Below are positions 49,778 to 59,500 of a stretch of DNA of 64,000 nucleotides, in pieces. The notes below the pieces were generated by a model that saw nothing but the letters and a program-made list of their open reading frames with translations, was not told the origin of the DNA and made no database searches. Made by a program: the position numbers and the translations under genes. This DNA is from Amia ocellicauda (lineage: Eukaryota; Chordata; Actinopteri; Amiiformes; Amiidae), in the NCBI RefSeq assembly GCF_036373705.1, contig NC_089860.1, positions 36,528,921-36,592,920 on the forward strand, in the 5' to 3' direction. The first letter of the stretch is position 1. Each line of letters opens with the position of its first letter.

Positions 49778-52700
49778 CTCTATATGTAAACACAATGTGA
49801 AACAATACGAAACAAATTTGGAGGAGAAAAAGCACCAGGTGAAAAGGGAACACAATTCCAAGAAAGCAACTGGGAAATACATTTTTCCAATAATTGTTTT
49901 CCCTTCATCTCTGTCTTCCTACTCACCTCACATTAAGATATTATAAATGCACATGTAAAAGTACAAATCTGTATGGTTGTAGCTGAAATTATTCACTGAA
50001 ATTGTGTGTGCAAACATGTGACTGTATCTCAACGGTGAGCAATGTTTTCACTCTGTCAGCTGCATTGTCCCCCCCCCGTCTGAATCATTGTTCAACACAC
50101 TCTGAAAACGTATATAATATGAATGAGTGAGTATAGTTTGATGAATCATATCTATTCAACTAATTTAATCAAATAAATAACCTTTTCTAACGAAGTGAAG
50201 ACCGGACTGCAACCAACAGTTTTGGCCTACTAGTGCAGGTGTCTTGGAGTCTCAGTGGCTGTTGTTTGAATCCCACTGCTGACACAAACTGGCACCTTAA
50301 TTGTTGCTCTGAATGACTTTCATAAAACACTAAGGTTTGCAGCACTGACTGACATCAGCTGGTGTATTCGCAGTGCAGCCAAAGGCAAATCATACTTAAA
50401 ATTAACCCGGTGCAACATATACGTAACATACAGAGGCCTGGCAAATTGGGATGACATATTTTTTAGGCCTGTTCAATGTTTGGGACATATATCATGCTCT
50501 GAGCTCTCCTGCCTGCTCTCTCTCAGGTCCGCTCTGTGGGCCAATATCGATGATCGAGAAGAAGTTGGCGCTGAACACCAGTGAGGTGACGCTGCACTTC
50601 CTCACCGGCACTCACCGCTCTGGCCGCGGCTTCCTCCTGTCCTATGCCACCGACCAGCATCCAGGTATGCGAGAATGAGGTATACCGTGAGTGGGGTGGG
50701 TTGCAGTCGGGGAGGAATCAGTCACTGCCACAATCTGCCCTAATGATTAATTTGGCTTCTATACACTGGGAATACCCTGATATACCATGATATATATTTC
50801 CTAGACATGATTACTAGGATAGACCATGGTTTATTCATGATAGAATGCAATAAAGATCAGTGAAGGCCTTAAAACCATAGGAAACCATAGTAAAACGATG
50901 GCAATACCATGCTAAATGTTCAAAAATTATTAATTTACCAGGGTGAACTTGAATAAGGGTATACAAAGGTATACAGTGTGCTGGTGCAGCATTATCTGGG
51001 TTGGCTGAGGTGGTTATGTGGTGCAGAACTTCCACACTGTGGTGTGTGTGCCGATTGTGTGGATTGTGTGGCGGCTTGAAAACATTCTTATCCTTGTATC
51101 AATGAGCGGAGAAGGACCTGGGGAGTCGATGAGCTCAGTGGTGTCCTGTCATAGAGGTATGTTCCTTGTTTTGCCAAAAAAGGTCCTAAACTTGCACTGT
51201 GCAGAACATGCTGACAATGATGTGGAGGTGATCCTGCAAAATATACAGCTGCTGTGTATATTTACCCGGCAAAAGCACTTGTTTTCTGGATTTGAGCCGT
51301 AAAGCCTGCTTCCCTCAGCAACTACCCCCCCCACCCCCCCAACAGCAATGATTGTTTTGGTTGTGGACGTGTTTTTTTGTTTTGTTGTTTTTGTACAAAC
51401 GTACCATGTACCCATCAAAGTGTTAGTCAGTGCTTACATATCAGTAAACAGCTATTACAGTAATGCGGCGGCTCTGTACGGTTAAGCTCCGGTAAGGGGT
51501 GGTGCTGAGGTGCCTAATATGTGGGTCTCTAGCTGCCCTTAGGCACATTTACCCTGGAAATCTTACCATAGGATTTCTTGGCACATTTACATTGTTTTAT
51601 TATGGATTTACCATAGTTTTCACTATAATGAAGTCATTGTATATCTTCGTATTCCCTGGGACAATGTGTGGAAGAGCACAGCTGAAGGCTTTTAAACCAT
51701 AGGAAACTACTGAAAAACTATAACAGAACCATGTCAAGAGTGCTGGCCCCCTGAACTGGCCCCTTACATAACAACATTTTCTTTTTCTTATACTTTCCTG
51801 TTTGGTTGAGCAGCATGCCACACCCTTTAAAGCACAGATTACATCTTCAAAACAGATACTTTTACTTTAAAAACAAATCATGCGGCTATGAAATAAAACA
51901 GGGACGATTATAGGTAAACGGCCTCTGCAATCAAGTAAGGAAATATATTGCTATATTTTTCAGAACCCCACTACTCTTTGAAGGTCTTATCATTATATTG
52001 GTGAATGTCTAGCATGCTTTTTACACTGGAAGAATGAAAAGTCCTCTTTCTCATACCATGTCTGCTTCTCTGAGAAGGCAAGAGAAGTGTCTGGCTTCTT
52101 CAAAACCTTTAATAACTGGATAACAGAAGAAGCATTAACAAAAAAAGTTTTTCCCCGTAATCCACTGTACTGGCATCCATGTCGTGAGACAGCTTGTGCA
52201 ACAGCCTCGCAGTCGGGGGAAATGCAGGGGGAAAACGACGGTTGTTTAGTGCAGCCGGCCGGCGCTCCTCAGCTGGGTCCTGTCTGGTGCTCTTCTGAGA
52301 GTGCAGCACCAGGAAGCAGGGGAGACAGCGGCCGCAAGGGACACTGTCCCTTCAGACGGCTGGAGTCTTTATTCTCCACACAGGTGTGTTTGTTTTCTTT
52401 GGCAAGTTATAGATTGTCGCTTGTAGATTTTATTGCCAAGCCATCGTGTAATTTGAACAAGGTTGCACAAACTGGACAAATAAACACAGCATATGAAGTG
52501 TAAATGAAGGCAACAGCCACTGCGTGGAGGTATCTGGACTCCAGCGTTTCGACCACAAGACAGGGAAGTAGGACAGCAGACCCCACTGTGCACAATGCAC
52601 TGTTAATATGCAGGAGAACTGTTTTGGATATTTTATTATAATAATTGTATACCAGTTTTTAATAATACTCTGCCCTATGATCTGTGTGCTTCATTAATCA

Positions 52701-55700
52701 CATTATTCACATTATCACCTGACAAAGTGTGCTCGTCTCTCAGCGTGCACAGAGCGTGTTTACTTCTGTCTCTTGCCAGAGACCGATAACAACATGAAAC
52801 GACTGGGGTATAGAAAACGCAGAAGGTGTTCATGAAGGAAAAATAATAAATGAAAAAACTAACATAATTATAGTATTGAATTACAGATAATTTCAGAGGT
52901 TATTAACGGTCTTTTCAGAAAGCAAAACAACTTATTTTGTGGGGGGCGATTCTCCTCCTCAAGATGTAAAGGTGTGGATTCGGCTTTTTGGAACTCGCCA
53001 GCGATCCCAGAAGTGGAGTGGGGCTGTTTGTACAGTCGCCTGCGATGCCAGCAGCCTCCCCTGCGCTGAATGCTGAGAGGCCCCGGGCTTCTCTCCCAGA
53101 CTGTGTGGGTGGAAAGCTATGCGCTCTCTGCTGGCAGGAGGACAGCAGGTTAACTATTGCCTGACCACACCGACTACACCACGTTAGAAAAGGAGTAGTT
53201 TACAACTGCTGTGTTCTTCTCATTCTGCGTCTTTGGCTGTGCTGTTGCGTGGCATGTTTTAGGGATTTGCTGGTGTTGCTTCTGCTTTGCTTGTCCTCTT
53301 GTTTAACACGCCGAGTTGAGGAGCATTTTTAAATAAAATTTATTACGTCCGACCAAAAGGGGCTGACGTACAGGGCAGTGGGCAGTGGGTGCATCAACAA
53401 GGCAATTACATTAAAAAGTAAAAAGTAATGTACAGTGTTCTTCAGAAAATACATCAGAATCCACCAAAAGTCAATTTTTGTGTAAGATCACCTGGACATT
53501 TCCAATTACGCTAAGAACACAAACACACTTAGCGTGCGGCACATCTGAGCTTTAACTTCTGCTCAGCCTACACACTACTATGCCTGCATCGGTGCCTTAT
53601 GTTTTTATGAGAAAAATCTGTTAAACAAATTTTTCTGCCTCAGTTTTCTATATAGATTCATTTTCAAAAAGAAAACGTCTACTCCAGGTGAAATCCACAA
53701 GGCTTTATCGCCGTACTAAAGCCCTGGCAACTTCACTCTCTGTGGGGCCTCGACGGGGTCAAGAAGTCTGCTTGTACTCCGGTTATGAACAGGGCCAGAC
53801 CTGAACCCACATACGAAGTTCATCCCGCTTTGTATAATCAGGACTCACACCTGCAGCCTCCAGGCATTGTGAGGAGCACTCTGTCTGCAAATGAGGAAAA
53901 TTTAAAACTCACAAATTATGAAAAGCTGACTCAACTGTGTCTTCCCTTGTGTTGAGCTTGGCTGCCAAGATTTGAGAACATGAAATGCATTATAATAATT
54001 ACCACGGGCTTTTATTTTTTTCCCCTGTTGTGCTCAAAAGTACACCAAAAAAAATGTGAAGGACGGTTTGTAAATCGAGGGGCTGCATGTCAGCGAGCAT
54101 TGTCTCGGCGGTGGGGATCGGTGGTCACCACAGGGCCGACACTGACTCACCCCGGTGCAGACGGCGGCTCCGAGGGGGCGGGAGGCAGAGGAAGCAGTTG
54201 GAATCTCCACAGATGTGATTGAGAAATTTCCCCAAACTGTTTTATAAAACTCATTTCAGGAGTTCAGACGACCCCATTAGACTTATGTAGAAGATAAATA
54301 GTGTTTATTTTGGCCTAGACTCGCTTGACTGTGGGAACAATGACCTGGCCATGAGGATGAGACCATCGCAGCCCCCCCACTCAGTGCTCAGGAGTGGAGT
54401 CTACTCTGGGCTAGAGTTGCTTGGGGGTGACTTGGACCCCATCTTGCCCCTCCAGTGTTCAAATATTGGTGATCGTTTTATAAGCCGTTTCTCATTAACC
54501 CTTGTATGCAAATCCAAAGTAACCCTGGTATTTTCCTTCCTGGTTAAATTAGTTGCTGCGGAGTGACTAACCTGACTGACTCTGCTTGGTCCTAGATCTC
54601 ATTTCCTGTATGCAGCGAGGCATCCATCTCACCACTCCACAGCTCAGGTGAGTGGAGGTGTCGACACTGTCCAGCCAAAACTGCTCACAGGTAAAGGGCA
54701 GCTTCGGGGGCTGATTAAAGTATGCCACAATGCGCTCCCGTCACCCGGTGTTTGTACTGTGGATCGCGGTCCATTCCAGATTGCTTACTTGGTGTGTGTA
54801 AACAGGAACTGTGCTGGTGAAATATCATTCACTCCACCACACGGTGACGCAGAAGGACTGAGTCACTTCCTGAGGGGGGAAGACCTGTGAAGTGTCTTCT
54901 GTGTTTTGATCCCACCAGTTTCCCAGATACTTCATCTGTCTGATTAGCTGATTAGCTGCATGAATTTAGATCTTCTCTACAGACGGTGCATCTTGAATTA
55001 GAGCACTATTTCAATTTGAAACAATTTCAGATCATCTTTATGCCTTTAAAATAATATCATATATGTCTAATGGTGTAAAACACCAGGTAAATGAAGTGAC
55101 TGAGAGCTTCAGCTGGAATGAAAACCAGAGCGCACTGTAGCCCTCCAAGGAACCGAGTTAGAGTCCCCTGCTTTAGAGGGAAATCATAGTTGTGCGATAG
55201 TCGTGCACTTTGCCAGCCACTCGTAGAGACAGAGCCCCTAACATATGCTTTTTCATGGCCTGAATCCCACACATGTGTTCAGTCTGTTATTCGCCATGGC
55301 TTTCACATATGCATTGTGCTATTATGCCTGTTTCTGATCACTCCAGTGAGTTACCAGCTGGAAATGTGTTTTTCTTTGCATCGTTACTCCTTCACGGACA
55401 GCCTTAGCACTCTCCGACTCCATGAGCTCAATAGTTGAGCTTCAGAAAGGGATTTGTTTGTGTTTGCAGCGAGGGAGGTTAGATGGCATGGGTAATAGTG
55501 TTGTGACGGCTGCCTGCGGCTTGTGTTTCAGGGCTTTCTGCCCCGCGGGCTGCAAGGACGTGACGGGAGACATCTGGGGCCAGCCTGGCCAGGGCTACAG
55601 AGACGTGAGTCAATCAGGTCCCTTTTCCATTCAGATACACTAGATGGGTCAGCTTGGACGACCTCTTGTGGTTGGAAAGAACATGACGAAATGGCGTTTA

Positions 55701-56520
55701 AATCAAGTGCTAAGTGACATGTAAAGAAAGAGAAGAAAATTTAGAAAAAGTGGGAGTACAGGGAAAGATTTAAGCAGACTTAAAGGTTTTCAACATGCCC
55801 CCTGCCTTCTCATTCTCTCCTATCTCTCTCACTCTCTACTATCTCTTGCACCCTCTCTCAACTCTCTCTCTCTCTCTCTGTGTCTCAGACCTCAGTGCTG
55901 TGCAAGGCGGCCATTCACGCAGGAGTGGTCTCGGAGGAGCTGGGGGGGCCCATTGCCGTGAGCCGGGAGAAGAGCCTCACGCTGTACGAGTCCAGCTTCG
56001 CCAACGGGATCCTCTCCAAAACGTGAGACCGGGTTTCGTTTTTTGGGCCCAGTCCTGTGCCAGCCGCTGTATTGTGTTTCTCACGGCTATGGTCCCATTG
56101 TGGTTTTAGACGGTGTGTTTAAAAACAACATTACATCTCTCTGATTTGACTCTTCTCTTTTCTGACAGGGGCTCCCTCTCTGAGAAGAAGCTGGTTTTCA
56201 GCCGCGGTAAGGCTGTCTGGGTGATTCAGACAGAACACATCACAGTAAAGTACAGACACGAGTCCTAAAGAGAACTGACTGAATCTCACCCCCCCTCCCC
56301 AGAGTGTCAGGATGAGCTTCCTGTGTTGCGCTTCAACGCTTCCTCCTACTGGGAGGAAATGGACGGCCTGGGCCGACACGTGCTCTGGTCCCCTGACAAT
56401 AAACCAGCCCATGGACTGCCCCCCGCCTGGGCTCCGGCTAGCAGCTCTGGTGACCACTGGCTGGAGCTGGAGCTGCAGGAGAAGAGCACTGTCACCGGTC
56501 AGAGTCTGTCTGCCAGTGTG

Positions 56521-56562
<42 letters not shown>

Positions 56563-59500
56563 TGCCTGCCTGCCTGTCTGTCTGTCTGCCTGTCTCTATC
56601 TGTCTAAGGGTATCTGCCAAGAAATAAATAAATAATAATCTGTCTATCTGTCTGTCTGTCTCTTCATGGCAGAAAAGCAGGCCCCGCTAAAAAAAATTCT
56701 GATTTGGAGTGATTGATAAGACACTATATTCATAACGATTCAGGCTGATCTGCACTAGTATACAATACACTAATAGTATAATATAGCTGATGGACTTATT
56801 TATTATGGAAGTCAGTTCTGGAACATTGTTTGTTGCCTGGCTTATTCAGTTCTGTCTCACAGCGCTGGTTTCACAGACCCAGATCAGCACCAGGCGTTGC
56901 CCAATGGGAATTTAGGTCGAGTAGTCCTGGATTAGTGCTAATCGATGTCTGTGGAAATAGCAAATAGTGTGTGTGAAGCAGGAAAGTCTGTCTCCAACTT
57001 GATCCTGAGATCAGGCCTACTATCGTCTGGGCTGTTCTTTACTGAATGACATCAATTCTTTACTTTATTGCTCAAAATGACAATTGATTCCTGGTCTTTA
57101 GCCCTTGAGATGCTTTAAGTGCACGTGCAAACTCCCTCACTTTTTAAACATAAAAGCACTGAAAAAGAGTAGGTGAATGTATTGCAGTATGCATGGGCCT
57201 TGCCATCTTATCAACCAAAAAGTAGAGACAGAAGACATTCAGCACTGAAGTAAAACAATTCTGCAATAATAGCAGTCTGACTAATGGTGGTTCAGTTGGT
57301 TTTCAGGCATCATCACGAAGGGCTCTGCAGACCGCAATGACTTCTTTGTGAAGGCCTACACCGTCCTCTTCAGCAAGGATGGCAAGAACTGGAAGGTGTA
57401 CAAGAGCGCGGGCAGCAAGGAGGAGAAGGTACGGAGAGCTGAGTGCCAGTGCGTATCCCTGCACTGTTTATGTCGTTATGTCTTTGCTCATTTTCTGCCC
57501 ACAGACAGCCTGTTGTTGTCACTCTTCTCCTTCATGTCTAAGTCTTGTCACTTTGAGGTGGCTAACTTATATAGATGGCCTTATAGATGCCTTTCAATCA
57601 CCAACCGCAGCAGCATTTTCTTCTTCCATATACAAATATTACAAAGTTTACAGTCTACGTGTCCCTTTCAAGATATAAACTCTAACAAGCAGCTTATCTG
57701 ATGTTTATCAGAGCTGCCATGGCATCGGCTTTCTCCAAGCACTGGAAGCATCTGTAATTAAAGTTTTTCCAGCAGCTGGCGAGATCGGAGATGCACAGCA
57801 GCCTCCAGGTCACACCTCTCGAACAAAGGCATGCCGGTACCTGAAAGGGAATCGGAAATCCACTCAGGATATCAACAGGAGAACAATCCATTCATGCAGT
57901 GAAAGGAGAGAGAACAAGAGAGTTCGAGGGAGAGCTAGGAAACCCTGAGGCACTGTTGTAAGATATCTTTTGTGTTCCTTCACCTACCCAGGTGTTTGAA
58001 GGGAACTCAGAAAGCATGCATGAGGTGCAGAACAGCCTGATCCCCCCCGTGCTGGCGCGATACCTGCTCCTGCGGCCCCGGGAATACAACAAACGGGCGG
58101 CTCTTCGTCTCCGGGTCTTGGGCTGCCCGCCCCTCCGCCCCCGCGTCACAGTCGGTGAGGCCCTTTGAGATACTACAGTTTGGGCAATGGGTGGGAATCC
58201 AGCAGGAGAAAAACAGGGCCTCCTTCACCCCAGCATTCCTGTGGCTGCTCAGTTGCCTGCGAGTTCAGCGGGTCAGCTGTGCCCTGGGGTCGAGTCCTGA
58301 TTGGGGTGATAGATGGACTGTAGAGCTCCTGGGCAGTTGTCTTTGCCAGCATGGCTACCAGAATGCGTGCTTTGTGAGCCGAGTCCAGGAAATGGCCATT
58401 CAAAACTGAGGTGAAAGGGGGGGTGATGAGAGATTCTGGTTATTTATAACTCTTCAAATAACTGGCAGCTCGTGAGGTTTGACACAGGGAGGGGTGATGA
58501 GGGCATTCATGTTTTCGTTCTCTCGGTAGCCCATACCCCCCCGAAGGTGGCCACCACAGTGACGTCACCACAGGAACACAGCACCACCGGGGGCCCAGTG
58601 ATCAAAAAGACTCCAGACTCAGGTCAGAGGCTGCGTTCGCTGTCCGACAGACAGACAGACACACAAACACAGATGGATGGACAGACAGATGGACAGACAC
58701 ACACCCACAGACACACACCAGGAGGCCATTATCTAAACTATCAGTTTCACTACACAGAAAGAGACGTGAACAGGAAGTTACACATCATAACAAATGCCAA
58801 ACTGTACTAGTTCATCTCGAATTAATACATTTTGATTTCTTGCACTGACCCAAAATTGGTACTGGTTAAAACATCTCCCATCTAAACAACTGAAATCAGA
58901 TTCACTCAGCCTGGGTCAATTGAACATGTTTGTGTGAAACTCAGAAACACAAAGCAAAGCAGATGCCCGTCGGGTCAGCTGTGTAATCAGCGCCGCGCCC
59001 GCTGGGAGTCTGACGCTCGCTGCTCCCACAGGGTCCGGTCAGTCAGTGCTGACGATGGTAGGGGTGGCCATCGCTCTGACGCTGTGTGTGGGGGCCCTGC
59101 TGGTGGGCGTCTGCTGGAGGAGAAGGTAAGAAGGGATCGGGGGCCGTATCTTTCCCTAGGTATCAGTGGAGCAGCAGAAAAAAGTTATCATGCATATATT
59201 TATGTACTTATACCTTTGCTTCATTAAACAACACTAATGTTGTGATTCATTTGGTTTAATGGATACTGTTTGTCAAACTATACAAGTGACTGTCAAAGAT
59301 GTGCCCTCCCCTGTCTTAACGCAGTTCAGTAACACAATCAGTGTCCAACCAGGTATTATTGATAGAAAGTATAGTTTAATGGCCACTATTCTTCACCCAA
59401 TAACATTGTTTCAAGTGAAGTGTGTGGGCAGTCTCAACCACACCGGACTAGATGGGAACTGTTGCAATTATTGGTTGATTTCTTTCAGGAAACATGCGGC

